Both the position numbers and the translations under genes were made by a program. This document shows, one piece after another, positions 1-8,745 of a stretch of 64,000 nucleotides of DNA. This DNA comes from Xylanibacter rodentium (GTDB taxonomy: Bacteria; Bacteroidota; Bacteroidia; Bacteroidales; Bacteroidaceae): assembly GCF_013166575.1 (NCBI RefSeq), contig NZ_JABKKE010000002.1, positions 1-64,000 of the forward strand. Direction: 5' to 3'. Under the pieces are notes generated by a model. It worked only from the letters and a program-made list of their open reading frames with translations, made no database searches and was not told where the DNA came from. Numbering within the stretch: the first letter of the stretch is position 1; the number at the start of each line of letters is the position of its first letter.

Positions 1-2
1 AC

Positions 3-644
3 GAGCCGCTAAGCCCTGCCCTGTCACAGCTGCGTGAGCTAAGTCTGTACAGACAGATGCTCGTCAGGCAGAGGAGCGGTTTTCTGGTACGCATGGACGA
101 GAAGATGCTCACCATGGAGAAGTCGCCCGTGAAGACGATGATTTCACAGAGCGGAAGGCGTATCCTGTCAGAACTTGACAAGGAGATAGATAAGATCGAC
201 AAGAAGATTGCATCGCTCATAGAATCCGACGGGGAGCTGGCCGAAGTGTTCAGGATCGTGACATCAGTGCCGGGAATAGGCACGCAGAACGCCGTGTTCA
301 TGATGGTATATACCAACAACTTCAGAAAGTTCGGATATGACCCCAGGAAAATCGCATGCTACTATGGAATAGCGCCATTCGGAAGGGATTCGGGGACAAG
401 CATACATTCACAGCCACATGTGCATTATATGGCAAACAGGCAGATAAAGGCCATGCTCACGATGGCGGCAATGGCTGCCGTCAGATACAATCCCGCAATA
501 GCGCTATACTACAACGGGCTCCTGAAAAGGGGGAAAAAGAAGCAGGTCGCACTCAACAATGTCAAGAATAAACTCATACATATCGTCACTGCCTTGGTCA
601 GAAAAAACACCAAGTACGACATACAATACAAAATTTCAATATAA
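3..644 (+). CDS. IS110-family transposase, C-terminal part (truncated by window start)
   Basis: The reading frame is open to the first bases of the window, so the N-terminal DEDD catalytic domain lies outside. The visible 213 residues hold a basic helical segment and then the Transposase_20 (IS116/IS110/IS902) domain, with the helix-hairpin-helix-like stretch SVPGIGTQNAVF and the downstream YYGIAPF segment typical of the family. IS110 elements move without terminal inverted repeats and use a non-coding bridge RNA; no bridge RNA is visible on this side. The 3' end of the element cannot be set. The family call is firm; activity cannot be judged from a fragment. Confidence 0.9.
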   Translation, partial: EPLSPALSQLRELSLYRQMLVRQRSGFLVRMDEKMLTMEKSPVKTMISQSGRRILSELDKEIDKIDKKIASLIESDGELAEVFRIVTSVPGIGTQNAVFMMVYTNNFRKFGYDPRKIACYYGIAPFGRDSGTSIHSQPHVHYMANRQIKAMLTMAAMAAVRYNPAIALYYNGLLKRGKKKQVALNNVKNKLIHIVTALVRKNTKYDIQYKISI

Positions 645-716
645 AATAAAAATAATCGGAAAAATATTTGGATTTTTACATAGAAAGCAGGGCGCGGGGA
701 TTGTCGATGTATGATT

Positions 717-771
717 CCCGGGGTGCCGCTTCGCTCTGCCCCGGGCTATGTGCTCGTTGCCCCGACGGGGC
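717..771. repeat. GC-rich palindromic intergenic repeat
   Basis: Two adjacent palindromes lie in an otherwise AT-rich gap: CCCGGGG at 717-723 pairs with CCCCGGG at 739-745, and GCCCCGACGGGGC occupies 759-771. No convincing gene covers it. It resembles short GC-rich intergenic repeats of Bacteroidales genomes; that comparison is from memory. Copy number needs a genome search. Confidence 0.5.
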
Positions 772-848
772 GCATCCATCCTATATCAGGACGATTATGT
801 AGTTTAATTTTGTTGACCAACTTATTTGGCCACTTTAAATATTGTTCG

Positions 849-856
849 TACTTTTG
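849..856 (+). promoter_or_regulatory. Bacteroidetes-type -7 element
   Basis: TACTTTTG matches the TAnnTTTG -7 consensus and is preceded by a TTTGG at the expected -33 distance. It lies about 70 bases upstream of the DUF4893 gene start and would drive that gene and the exporter behind it. Confidence 0.5.
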
Positions 857-925
857 CACTTGGGAAGCGATGTTAAGAGCATATCCACATCGACAGGCAG
901 AAACATTTTAATTTATAATGAAGCA

Positions 926-1630
926 ATGAAACATCAGTTCATAACGGCAACAATCGTATTAGCGGCGATGCTGTTTGTCGCATGTCCGACCTCCGGTTAT
1001 TCAAGCATCAATATACCGGAAGACATGAATACTGCGGTAAACATAAATACGGCAGATGGCATGGATGCGACGGAAACCATTGAGATAAAGGCAGATACCG
1101 TTAAGGCCGACACATCCGATGTGATTGTCCCTGCGCTCAACCGGCTCATACATGCCGACGACTATCTACTGCTTACCCAAGGCAAGGAAACGGCTTTGAA
1201 CATACTTTCCAGCCTTGACAACGATGTTTACGGAAACCGTGAGGTGCCAATGGTCAGAAATCTGCTGACAAGCAAGCACCAGACTGTCTCTTTGCATGAA
1301 CTGAAAGACTACCGGCGCGTAAGATCTATACAGGTAAACAATAGCGGCATATTTTCTTACCCTTATTTCACATGCCGGTTCAAGGATTCCGGTGGAAAGA
1401 TGTTCTTCGAAAAGACAACCGGAAGCCAGCGCAAATCGGGATATGTGTATGAAAACACACGAGAGACAATGGTGTTCCTCGGAGGATGGTCGGTGAACAA
1501 CGACCCGCAAACGACATACAACAGTCCGAACTCAGTGGCCGGAATGGTCTATAAGATAGGTACGGGCAAAATCATAATGCTGTTTGTCATGTCCAACCAG
1601 ACATTTGAGATATACGAGCTGAAAAAATAA
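926..1630 (+). CDS. DUF4893-like exported protein
   Basis: The product is 234 residues. A hydrophobic signal segment spans about residues 5-21 and ends in FVAC, a weak lipobox, so it is either a lipoprotein or a periplasmic protein. Residues about 130-230 match my knowledge of the DUF4893 pattern: the DYRRVRSI stretch, a YFTCRF strand, TGSQRKSGYVY, MVFLGG, then VAGMVYKIG and a C-terminal strand. No function is known for the family. The frame extends upstream to 842, but the ATG at 926 opens directly on the signal peptide and lies downstream of the promoter at 849. The exporter gene follows after 18 bases, so the two are probably cotranscribed. Confidence 0.75.
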   Translation: MKHQFITATIVLAAMLFVACPTSGYSSINIPEDMNTAVNINTADGMDATETIEIKADTVKADTSDVIVPALNRLIHADDYLLLTQGKETALNILSSLDNDVYGNREVPMVRNLLTSKHQTVSLHELKDYRRVRSIQVNNSGIFSYPYFTCRFKDSGGKMFFEKTTGSQRKSGYVYENTRETMVFLGGWSVNNDPQTTYNSPNSVAGMVYKIGTGKIIMLFVMSNQTFEIYELKK

Positions 1631-1648
1631 TGTGAAACACAAATACTC

Positions 1649-1975
1649 ATGAACTGGATAGTATTGATTTTCGCAGGATTCTGCGAAGTCGGGTTTACCT
1701 ATTGTCTCGGCCGTGCCAAGGCTGTCACCGGCATCGAATGGTGGGCATGGATGAGCGGATTTGTCGTTTTCACAATTATAAGTATGTCAATGCTTGCCAA
1801 GGCTACTCAAACACTGCCATTGGGCACTGCATACCCGGTGTGGACCGGTATCGGCGCCGTAGGCACCGTGCTGGTTGGGATATTCGTCTTCGGAGAGCCG
1901 GCCACGTTCTGGCGTATGTTCTTCATAACCACGCTGATAGCATCCGTTGTCGGACTGAAGATGATTTCACATTAA
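1649..1975 (+). CDS. sugE: SMR-family transporter, Gdx/SugE type
   Basis: This 108-residue protein has four predicted membrane helices and the small multidrug resistance fold. The essential glutamate lies in helix 1 (FCEVGF, residue 13). The helix 3 signature GTAYPVWTGIGAVGT is the Gdx/SugE type rather than the QacE/EmrE type; Gdx proteins export guanidinium in exchange for protons. No guanidine riboswitch was recognised upstream, and the gene instead follows the DUF4893 gene closely. It ends 20 bases before the convergent SIMPL gene. Confidence 0.85.
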   Translation: MNWIVLIFAGFCEVGFTYCLGRAKAVTGIEWWAWMSGFVVFTIISMSMLAKATQTLPLGTAYPVWTGIGAVGTVLVGIFVFGEPATFWRMFFITTLIASVVGLKMISH

Positions 1976-1995
1976 ACGGCAGCTTTATTCCGACA

Positions 1996-2685
1996 TCACT
2001 TCCCCGAAAACAAATAGCGCACTTTTACGCTGTAACGACGAACAATGCGACGCATCTTCTCCATGCCAGTACCACTGTCAAAAGCGACATTGCTGAATGT
2101 CGGAACATCGTAATAACCCGGACCGTTCTCCACTATCTCGCACGGCATCACGATTTTCAAACCCTCATTGTCTGCTATAAATCCGGCCTTTTCGCGAGCG
2201 GCATCCAACGCAGCCTTAAGCCCCATACGGTTATACCTCTCAATATCTGTATTGTCTATCTTTATAATGTTGAAACTTGATATGCCACTACGCTCCAATT
2301 TGTCGGATATGCGCTCTATAAGATTGAAGTCCGAAACCGTCACCGACAGATTCTTACCCATCAGAAAATCGGAAGAGGCATTACGGTTACGATAATTACC
2401 TATATCCGACACCACAACGAGCGAATCATTCACCCCTACTCCACGAAGCGTTTTGAGCACACTATTTTCTATATCCTTTAGTCTGACAATGGTACTGTCT
2501 CCGGATACAGCGTGCTTATAATACTCCAACATCCCAATCTCTATGGTGATACGGTTGGGAACGATATTGATAGTGGCTGTTCCTGTCACTTCGATAAATT
2601 GAGAAGAGGCATTCTGCGCATCGCAGAAAAATACCGGCACCATCAGCAATGCCGATTGCATCATCAGTCTTATTACGCTTTTCAT
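1996..2685 (-). CDS. SIMPL domain (DUF541) periplasmic protein
   Basis: The 229-residue product starts with a signal peptide (about residues 1-24, ending near FFCDAQ). The rest fits SIMPL/DUF541: an N-terminal strand IEVTGTATINIVPNRI, a helical middle, and the C-terminal strand ending YSVKVRYLF. Family members such as BP26 and YggE are periplasmic or outer-membrane associated, with poorly defined roles in stress. The gene lies 22 bases behind the HxlR regulator and may be cotranscribed with it. Confidence 0.85.
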   Translation of the reverse strand: MKSVIRLMMQSALLMVPVFFCDAQNASSQFIEVTGTATINIVPNRITIEIGMLEYYKHAVSGDSTIVRLKDIENSVLKTLRGVGVNDSLVVVSDIGNYRNRNASSDFLMGKNLSVTVSDFNLIERISDKLERSGISSFNIIKIDNTDIERYNRMGLKAALDAAREKAGFIADNEGLKIVMPCEIVENGPGYYDVPTFSNVAFDSGTGMEKMRRIVRRYSVKVRYLFSGK

Positions 2686-2707
2686 TTTTTTACTTCAAAA
2701 TTGATTG

Positions 2708-3094
2708 TCACTGTCTGTTATTACCATCACCCTCGAACATCCTGCGGTGATTAACTATCGACTTCATGTTCTTCAAGGCCCAGTCGGTGAGCTGCCGTAT
2801 AATGGGCACGAGCGACTGCCCCGTAGACGTCAATTCATACTCCACCCGTATTGGCACTTCGTGAAAAACAGTGCGCCTGACCAGTCCGTCAGCCTCAAGC
2901 ATATGGAGCGTGCCGGCAAGCATCTTTGTGGATATGTCAGGGATTAGTTTGCCGAGCCGGTTAAAACGTGTGCATCCGTTCTCACTCAATATCAGGATTA
3001 CAAGCAGTGCCCACTTGTTGCCGAAGCGCGCCACGACGTTTCGGATAGGGCATATCTCAATGATTGATTTTTTTTTCTGTTTTTTTGCCATCAT
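2708..3094 (-). CDS. HxlR-family winged-helix regulator
   Basis: The product is 128 residues with a lysine-rich N-terminus and the HxlR signature: a cysteine (CPIRNVVARFGNKWALLVI), then LGKLIPDISTKMLAGTL for the recognition helix, and a wing VPIRVEYELT. HxlR regulators often respond to electrophiles or oxidants through that N-terminal cysteine. It diverges from the cupin gene at 3324, which is the likely target, with 229 bases between them. The SIMPL gene lies downstream on the same strand. Confidence 0.9.
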   Translation of the reverse strand: MMAKKQKKKSIIEICPIRNVVARFGNKWALLVILILSENGCTRFNRLGKLIPDISTKMLAGTLHMLEADGLVRRTVFHEVPIRVEYELTSTGQSLVPIIRQLTDWALKNMKSIVNHRRMFEGDGNNRQ

Positions 3095-3177
3095 AACTTG
3101 TTGTCGTTCACCAAGAGTGAGTTTCTGGTAACTTGCTCACCTCCTTGTAACCTATTGTATAATAGATAAATAGTTCG

Positions 3178-3185
3178 TAACTTTG
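3178..3185 (+). promoter_or_regulatory. -7 element upstream of the cupin gene
   Basis: TAACTTTG fits the TAnnTTTG consensus about 140 bases upstream of the cupin start, in the divergent gap shared with the HxlR regulator gene. The upstream GTAAC direct repeats at about 3128 and 3147 could be regulator sites, which is a guess. Confidence 0.45.
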
Positions 3186-3323
3186 CACCGTTGAAAGATA
3201 GCGGTAAAGCACTGCAAAGTTAACGAATAAAAGGCAGAATACTTGCTTCTTAGGAAGAATTTATTATGAAATAAGGAACTCGGAATACAAATAAGTCACA
3301 ATAATTAATTTTTGATTACGATT

Positions 3324-3773
3324 ATGAAACAGATTGAACTGATTGCAACAGCATCAAATTTCAGTGCCGCCAACATTGGCAAATTAAGTGAATTGAATGA
3401 CTATGTACTGCAACTCGGACCGGATGTGAAGATACCGGGCAAGGTGTTCGGTGGTGCAGCAATAGGCGCCACAGGTGGAGATTTCTCATTCCAGGTATTC
3501 CAACCGGGTACGGAAACAGGATTCCTGCATACCCACAAAAAGCACGAGGAACTATACTTTTTCCTCAGCGGACAGGGTGAATTTCAGGTAGACGGCCAAG
3601 TTATATCTGTCGGTGAAGGCAGCGTGGTGCGTGTGGCGCCGGACGGACGCCGCAGCGTGCGCAACAACGGCACAGCCCCACTCGTGATGCTCTGCGTGCA
3701 GTATCGTGGCGCAACGTTCACAGAGGAGGATGCCGCCGACGGCGTGATACTCAACGAAGCCGTGACATGGTAG
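3324..3773 (+). CDS. Small cupin domain protein
   Basis: The 149-residue product has one cupin_2 barrel. The metal-binding histidines are visible in motif 1 (FLHTHKKHEELYFFL, about residues 71-85), followed by the turn GEFQVDG and the second motif region VRVAPDGRRSVRN, whose usual histidine is replaced. Single-domain cupins bind metals or small molecules; substrate is unknown. The ATG at 3324 is preferred over an upstream TTG at 3312. It is divergent from an HxlR regulator, a pairing that suggests induction by a small electrophile or oxidant. Confidence 0.85.
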   Translation: MKQIELIATASNFSAANIGKLSELNDYVLQLGPDVKIPGKVFGGAAIGATGGDFSFQVFQPGTETGFLHTHKKHEELYFFLSGQGEFQVDGQVISVGEGSVVRVAPDGRRSVRNNGTAPLVMLCVQYRGATFTEEDAADGVILNEAVTW

Positions 3774-3877
3774 ATTGCCTATATATAACAAAGAGACCGT
3801 GTCTAAATATCTCACTACGAAATATATAATGAACCGTATTTTGACACGACCTCATAAATCATATTAACACGTAAAAT

Positions 3878-3924
3878 AAACCTGTTGGCATAATTGAGTT
3901 CGTACTGATTCAGCCAACAGGTTT
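3878..3924 (+). terminator. Hairpin terminator after cupin gene
   Basis: A perfect 12-bp stem (AAACCTGTTGGC at 3878-3889 with GCCAACAGGTTT at 3913-3924) encloses a 23-base loop and is followed by T-rich sequence. It lies about 100 bases after the cupin stop codon. Confidence 0.6.
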
Positions 3925-4018
3925 TCCATATTATATAATCAGCACATTATTTTGTACAATATTTTTGTTTTATTTACAAAACTTCGTTATTGGCAACTCG
4001 CATATAAGTACATTTCCG

Positions 4019-4082
4019 CTAAAGAAAAACTCAAATCTTTATCCTACCGATGTATGAATCTTGGAATTTATATTTATCTTTG
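4019..4082 (+). promoter_or_regulatory. Extended promoter of the DUF262 gene, similar to that of the GNAT gene
   Basis: TATCTTTG at 4075-4082 is a clear -7 element. The 56 bases before it begin with CTAAAGAAAAA and contain ATCCTACCGATGTAT. The same layout occurs before the GNAT gene (about 10409-10470), with roughly three quarters of positions identical by hand alignment with one gap. The shared upstream block suggests a common activator or sigma factor, or a duplicated promoter. Confidence 0.5.
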
Positions 4083-4142
4083 CAGTGTAATTGCAACGAA
4101 TCACGCAAAATATATCATCAATACTTAAAATAAGAAAACAAC

Positions 4143-6224
4143 ATGAAAGGCGACGCCCAACCACTTATAAAATTCTTTGACGGATCAGACAAACGCTTCA
4201 TCATCCCGTTGTATCAGCGCAACTACGACTGGAAAGAGGAAAACTGCGAACAGCTTTTCCTGGACCTGATAAAACTGCATGACAGTAAAAGGAAAAGCCA
4301 TTTCTTCGGCAGCATCGTTTCAAGCATTCAAGCCGGAACAGAAGACCGGTATATCATCGACGGCCAACAGCGTATAACAACGGTATCGCTGTTACTGATT
4401 GCCATTGTCAATGCACAAAGAGAGGGACTGATAGAGGCTGCTGACGCAAAACTTGTGGAAAAGATTTTCAAACGTTATCTTGTCGATGAATATCAGGAAG
4501 ACGAACGCAAAGTGAAATTGAAGCCCATAAAGAAAGACATGCAGGCTTTCGACGCACTGCTGTACAAGCCCAAAGAACAGTATATCAGGGAATCCAATGT
4601 AACACGCAACTACGATTTCTTCTTCGACAAGGTAATTCGTTCCGGAATGACTGCCGACGAACTCTTTGACACAATCAAGAAACTTGAAGTGATAAACATA
4701 CGTCTTGACGAAGACGACGACCCGCAGCTTATTTTCGAAAGTCTCAATTCTACAGGTCTTGACCTCAGTGAAGCCGACAAAATACGCAACTACCTGTTGA
4801 TGTCGCTTGCCCCCGCAGAACAGGATGAGCTGTACAACCGTTTTTGGAATCCGATTGAAGAATACACCAGATACAATCCGTCTTCGTTCGTACGCGACTA
4901 TCTTACAATGAAACAAGGCAAGATAGGACGAATAGACAAGATATACTTCATATTTAAGGAATATGCGGAAGGATTTTCCACAGACCGTGCCGAACTGCTG
5001 GCCGACATGCACCGCTACGCCCGAATATACAACCAGATAGACAATGCCAATGTAGGTTCCGACAGGCTTAACCGCAAACTGAAACAGTTGCGGACATTGG
5101 ATTCTGCCATTGCCAACCCGTTCTTCATGGCTTTCTTTGACCATGCCGCGGCTACGGAAATGAAGGAAGATGAAATATATAATGTTATCGATGTGATAGA
5201 GGCTTACTGGGCACGACGCATCATCTGCAACCTTCCATCCAACGTACTGAACAAAGTCTTTGCCACTCTGCACAGAGACGTTCTCAACAATATGGACAAA
5301 GCCGGGAATGCCCCAATCGCCTCATACACCGATATACTGACTTATGTTCTGCTGAAAAAAGGACGCTCATCCGTTTTTCCGACGGACGATGAAGTAAGAA
5401 GCGACTTTGCAACCAGGCAGATATACAAGATGCCGGCAAATACGCGCATGTTCATCCTTGAACGCATGGAGAACAGAGACAACAACGAACGGCATGACGT
5501 GGTGAAAGAACTGACGGAGAAAAACATAACTATAGAACACATCATGCCGCAGACTCTTTCGGACAAATGGAAAGCGGCATTGGGCGATGAATGGGAAAGA
5601 ATACATCAGCAATATCTTCACACAATGGCAAATCTCACCCTGACGGGTTACAACTCGCAATACAGCAACCTCTCTTTTCTCGAAAAAAGAAACATGGAAA
5701 AAGGCTTCAAAGACAGTGCTTTCCGTCTGAACAACTATGTAAAGACATGCGGACAATGGACAGAAACGGAGCTGAAACAACGCCAACAGGATTTGCTCGG
5801 AGTATTCCTTAGACTGTGGCCGATGCCTTCGACGAATTTTGAACCGGCCAGACGTGAACAGGAAACGGCATCACTGGACGACGACGACTTTGAATTCACA
5901 GGAAAGAAATTGCAGGCATATATCCTTAACGGCGTGCGCTATACAGTGAATACATGGAAAGAGATGCTATTCGGAGTGTGCGGGCATGTCTTGTTGGAAA
6001 AACGTTCGACAATGGAATGGATGTGCGCAAACGAAAAGTATGGATTCTCATGCACACCGGAATCATGGAGAAAAAAACTTGCTCCCGATATGTACGTATG
6101 GACAGACAACAATACTATGTCAAAAATAAATATACTTCACGGGCTGTTTGCTGAATGCAATATCCCCGCTTCCGAACTGGTTTTCGAATTTCGTCCGGAT
6201 ACGGAAGGGGATGATGAAGAATGA
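4143..6224 (+). CDS. DUF262/DUF1524 protein, GmrSD-like restriction family
   Basis: The 693-residue product joins an N-terminal DUF262 domain and a DUF1524 HNH-type nuclease domain. DUF262 shows QRNYDW (residues 25-30) and the nucleotide-binding DGQQR (73-77). DUF1524 shows the IEHIMPQ motif (about 464-470), with the histidine of the His-Me finger. In GmrSD and related type IV systems, DUF262 uses NTP and DUF1524 cuts modified phage DNA. A further 110-residue C-terminal domain starts near residue 580, ends in an acidic tail, and is not recognised beyond its frequent occurrence in single-chain family members. The gene stands alone with its own promoter. Defence function is inferred from family. 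Confidence 0.85.
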   Translation: MKGDAQPLIKFFDGSDKRFIIPLYQRNYDWKEENCEQLFLDLIKLHDSKRKSHFFGSIVSSIQAGTEDRYIIDGQQRITTVSLLLIAIVNAQREGLIEAADAKLVEKIFKRYLVDEYQEDERKVKLKPIKKDMQAFDALLYKPKEQYIRESNVTRNYDFFFDKVIRSGMTADELFDTIKKLEVINIRLDEDDDPQLIFESLNSTGLDLSEADKIRNYLLMSLAPAEQDELYNRFWNPIEEYTRYNPSSFVRDYLTMKQGKIGRIDKIYFIFKEYAEGFSTDRAELLADMHRYARIYNQIDNANVGSDRLNRKLKQLRTLDSAIANPFFMAFFDHAAATEMKEDEIYNVIDVIEAYWARRIICNLPSNVLNKVFATLHRDVLNNMDKAGNAPIASYTDILTYVLLKKGRSSVFPTDDEVRSDFATRQIYKMPANTRMFILERMENRDNNERHDVVKELTEKNITIEHIMPQTLSDKWKAALGDEWERIHQQYLHTMANLTLTGYNSQYSNLSFLEKRNMEKGFKDSAFRLNNYVKTCGQWTETELKQRQQDLLGVFLRLWPMPSTNFEPARREQETASLDDDDFEFTGKKLQAYILNGVRYTVNTWKEMLFGVCGHVLLEKRSTMEWMCANEKYGFSCTPESWRKKLAPDMYVWTDNNTMSKINILHGLFAECNIPASELVFEFRPDTEGDDEE

Positions 6225-6305
6225 ATGATACAGTGGACTTTATAAAACGATGTCGCTGAATATGCCGGTTTCACAAACGAAATATTAATCATGATGCACA
6301 ACAAT

Positions 6306-6345
6306 CAACGGAATATGGCATCTTCACAGATGCCATATTCCGTTG
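6306..6345. terminator. Bidirectional terminator overlapping the radical SAM gene end
   Basis: A perfect 18-bp stem (6306-6323 with 6328-6345) closes a 4-base loop. It serves the plus-strand DUF262 gene and the convergent radical SAM gene. Its right arm lies inside the radical SAM coding sequence, and the stop codon of that gene occupies 6324-6326 in the loop. Confidence 0.75.
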
Positions 6346-7217
6346 CGGTAGTCCTTCAGTTCCGCTTCGGAAAACTGCGCCATCGCCTTGTCAAATTCCC
6401 TAAGAACAGCCGCCTTGTCATAAGGCAGTGCTCCAGTCACGGGAACCGTGTTGGAAACATGATGCCCCAAGATGTTTACTCTGATTTTCAACCGGTCAAC
6501 CAATGTACGCATCTCTATCAGTCGTTCTATTTCCGGTTCTTCCTCATACTTACCGTCAATCACATCCTGATACAGACTTGATTCAGGGAATATTGTCAAT
6601 GAGACAATATTTATTATACACGGATGCAGTCTGTTGACAACATCTGCCGTTGCCACGGCACTCTCGACCCCACATCCTTTTCCGCCAAGTCCGTTGAGAT
6701 AAAACAGGTTATAGCGTATTCCCGCCTCATCGAGTTTTGAGAGCTGGGAAATAATGTCAGATGCCCGGTAGCCTTTATTCATCTTCTCAAGTGTAGGGTC
6801 GTGAGCCGTTTCCATTCCTATGTTGATGCTGTCGAGCTTCATATGTCTCAGTTTTTTCAACTCCTCAACGCTCTTCGGAGCTATGTCAGTAACTCTTGCG
6901 AACATTCCAAAAGACACCATATGAGGAAGATACTTCCTGAGCAGGACGGCTATGTCCATTAGCCTGTTGTAACTCAGGGCAAACGGATTCGCCCCAGTAA
7001 GGTAAACACGGCGGGCACGGGGTTGCCAATGGCTTATGACACGGAGATCTTCCTCCACCTCGGACAAGGGAGACATACGGAAAGGAGTACCATGATACAG
7101 ACTGCAAAACTTGCACTTATGCCATGTACAGCCAGACGTTATTTGCAATAATTGTGAACTTGCCTCATAGGGCGGACGCCATACCTGACCGGTAAAATGT
7201 AATTGCGGATATTCCAT
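6324..7217 (-). CDS. Radical SAM protein, function unknown
   Basis: The 297-residue product has an iron-sulfur motif CTWHKCKFC (about residues 30-38), a CX4CX2C arrangement seen in a branch of radical SAM proteins related to Elp3/HemN folds. The following LTGANPFALS and NIGMETAHDPTL segments fit the SAM-binding barrel strands. No methyltransferase, B12 or SPASM domain is visible. A divergent HxlR regulator starts 136 bases away with overlapping promoters, which suggests control by that regulator. The reaction is unknown. Confidence 0.85.
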   Translation of the reverse strand: MEYPQLHFTGQVWRPPYEASSQLLQITSGCTWHKCKFCSLYHGTPFRMSPLSEVEEDLRVISHWQPRARRVYLTGANPFALSYNRLMDIAVLLRKYLPHMVSFGMFARVTDIAPKSVEELKKLRHMKLDSINIGMETAHDPTLEKMNKGYRASDIISQLSKLDEAGIRYNLFYLNGLGGKGCGVESAVATADVVNRLHPCIINIVSLTIFPESSLYQDVIDGKYEEEPEIERLIEMRTLVDRLKIRVNILGHHVSNTVPVTGALPYDKAAVLREFDKAMAQFSEAELKDYRNGIWHL

Positions 7218-7234
7218 ATTCTAACTGTTTTTTG

Positions 7235-7242
7235 TATATTTG
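7235..7242 (+). promoter_or_regulatory. -7 element for the second HxlR gene
   Basis: TATATTTG fits the consensus about 110 bases upstream of the HxlR start at 7354. It lies just left of a minus-strand -7 element, so the two promoters face each other and overlap. Confidence 0.5.
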
Positions 7243-7248
7243 CAAGCG

Positions 7249-7256
7249 CAAAATTA
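7249..7256 (-). promoter_or_regulatory. -7 element for the radical SAM gene
   Basis: On the minus strand TAATTTTG fits the consensus, 32 bases upstream of the radical SAM start. Transcription from here would run through the opposing HxlR promoter at 7235-7242. Confidence 0.5.
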
Positions 7257-7353
7257 TACAATTATCGTATATGAAACAATAACTTACCAAAAGGTCTGAC
7301 CCTTACAGAAAAGTTAGTATTGCTCATTATCAGACTCTTATAAACACCCGAAT

Positions 7354-7719
7354 ATGGCAAAAAAGTTAGACTACGGATACTGCAAGGCTGCCCCGATACT
7401 TGAATGGATAGGCAACAAGTGGGCATTGGTAGTTCTCGTGAAGATTTACGAGAGCGGCCCCGTTCGTTTCAACGAATTGTACAGAAGTATCCCGTCTGTT
7501 TCGGAAAAGGTATTGTCGCAAGTTCTCAGGCAGCTTACGACTGACGGTATAATCGACCGCCGGCTGTTTCCGGATGTTCCTCCTCACGTGGAATATACAA
7601 TCTCGGATTTAGGCAAGTCACTTCTCCCTAATATAGAAGTCCTGATAGCTTGGGGACAAACCTATTTCGACCGGATTATGGAAAATCGGAGGAAGGCAGA
7701 GGCAAATAAGGAAAAGTGA
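7354..7719 (+). CDS. HxlR-family winged-helix regulator
   Basis: The product is 121 residues. The core pattern is clear: APILEWIGNKWALVVL for helix 1, FNELYRSIPSVSEKVLSQVL for the recognition helix and VPPHVEYTIS for the wing. A single cysteine (YCKAAP) lies at the usual N-terminal position of redox-sensing HxlR proteins. It diverges from the radical SAM gene, the most likely target, and converges on the YdeI gene 15 bases downstream. Confidence 0.9.
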   Translation: MAKKLDYGYCKAAPILEWIGNKWALVVLVKIYESGPVRFNELYRSIPSVSEKVLSQVLRQLTTDGIIDRRLFPDVPPHVEYTISDLGKSLLPNIEVLIAWGQTYFDRIMENRRKAEANKEK

Positions 7720-7734
7720 ATCCGAATTATATGG

Positions 7735-8313
7735 TTAATACTCAAGCAGGCGACCGCAGTCATGCCAATCGCCTATCATCTTTCCGCGCCTACTTGCCTC
7801 GATTAGTTTCTGCAAGCGGCTCTCGAATAGCTCTTTAAAAGATTTGTTCCGCTGGATGTTGTCGATTCTGACACGCTGATAAAGCCCCGGAAAACTACAG
7901 AAATTCTGCCATGCAATCGTATCAGCCTTGAAAGCGTAGATAATTTCAGGCATGATAACAAATTCCGCTTTGAGGTCGGGGCAGGCTGCGCGGCCTGCTT
8001 CGGTCATCATGCCAAGTTTTTCGAGTCTCCTACACCGTTCCTTATTGAGTTCGGTCCATTGGCCATGTCTGTTACGTGGACCGAATCGCTGGAGCGTCAC
8101 GCCACCGACATTCTTTACCGTCGAATCAATCCATCCGAAACACAGAGCCTCCTCAACGGCATCGAGATACCACAAGGCATCTTCAGGCGGTGTCTTGCCG
8201 CGCTTCACCGCTATCCAGCACTCCTTTTCTGTAGCGCTATTCTTCGTCAACCATTCACGGAAGTCTGCGCGGCTTGTGAGGTCAAGAATATTTCGTGGTA
8301 CCATATATGGCAT
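7735..8313 (-). CDS. YdeI/OmpD-associated family protein
   Basis: The 192-residue product carries the YdeI pattern: FREWLTKNSATEKECWIAVKR near the start (residues about 18-38), then ALCFGWIDSTVK and RFGPRNRHGQWTELN. Members have been tied to bacteriocin or peptide tolerance, but the biochemistry is unsettled. The C-terminal part, with VRIDNIQRNKSF and a basic tail, agrees with the family. No operon partner is evident. Confidence 0.85.
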   Translation of the reverse strand: MPYMVPRNILDLTSRADFREWLTKNSATEKECWIAVKRGKTPPEDALWYLDAVEEALCFGWIDSTVKNVGGVTLQRFGPRNRHGQWTELNKERCRRLEKLGMMTEAGRAACPDLKAEFVIMPEIIYAFKADTIAWQNFCSFPGLYQRVRIDNIQRNKSFKELFESRLQKLIEASRRGKMIGDWHDCGRLLEY

Positions 8314-8363
8314 AATTCTAATTGAATTTTCTCGTTTGAGGTTCTATTTCTTTCCCACCTTTT

Positions 8364-8735
8364 TTACTTAGTTTTCCTATTTTTTTGTTTGCTCGGTTTA
8401 CTGACATATCGGCTTACTGCCATTGCCGTATATCCGATCAGTAGATAGACAATGGCATAAACTATAAACCAAGGTTCTTGAATGTCGAAGAACAGCCATG
8501 TTCCGACAAGAAAAAATATTGAAGAAAACAATGGGAGAATCCCCATCCGGCGTATATCATTTCCACTTTTATATCCAAGAACAAGAGAATAACAAGGATT
8601 GACTATGAAAAACAAAATAATACACAATGCCATACCGGCACACTCCGACGCAAACCGGGCCACAGCAAACGGCAGAACGAACATCACGGATATTGTGACA
8701 ACAATCCAGATTATGACAGAACTACGGTCTTCCAT
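8364..8735 (-). CDS. Small membrane protein, unknown
   Basis: This 123-residue protein has four predicted membrane helices and a basic C-terminal tail (KPSKQKNRKTK). I do not recognise a family. The frame extends upstream to a GTG at 8762, but that would overlap the PfpI-like gene; the ATG at 8735 gives a 10-base gap instead. It may be cotranscribed with that gene. Confidence 0.65.
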   Translation of the reverse strand: MEDRSSVIIWIVVTISVMFVLPFAVARFASECAGMALCIILFFIVNPCYSLVLGYKSGNDIRRMGILPLFSSIFFLVGTWLFFDIQEPWFIVYAIVYLLIGYTAMAVSRYVSKPSKQKNRKTK

Positions 8736-8745
8736 TGCATTAATA

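Larger units (their letters stand above)
3774..4142. other. Intergenic region with terminator and promoter
   Basis: No gene is supported in this gap. It holds the hairpin at 3878-3924 and the promoter region of the DUF262 gene (about 4019-4082), described separately. The rest is AT-rich and unremarkable. Confidence 0.7.

Noticed and set aside
711..911. A 66-codon open frame after the IS110 gene
   Set aside because: It covers the GC-rich palindromic repeat and reaches into the promoter of the next gene; no protein features are seen.
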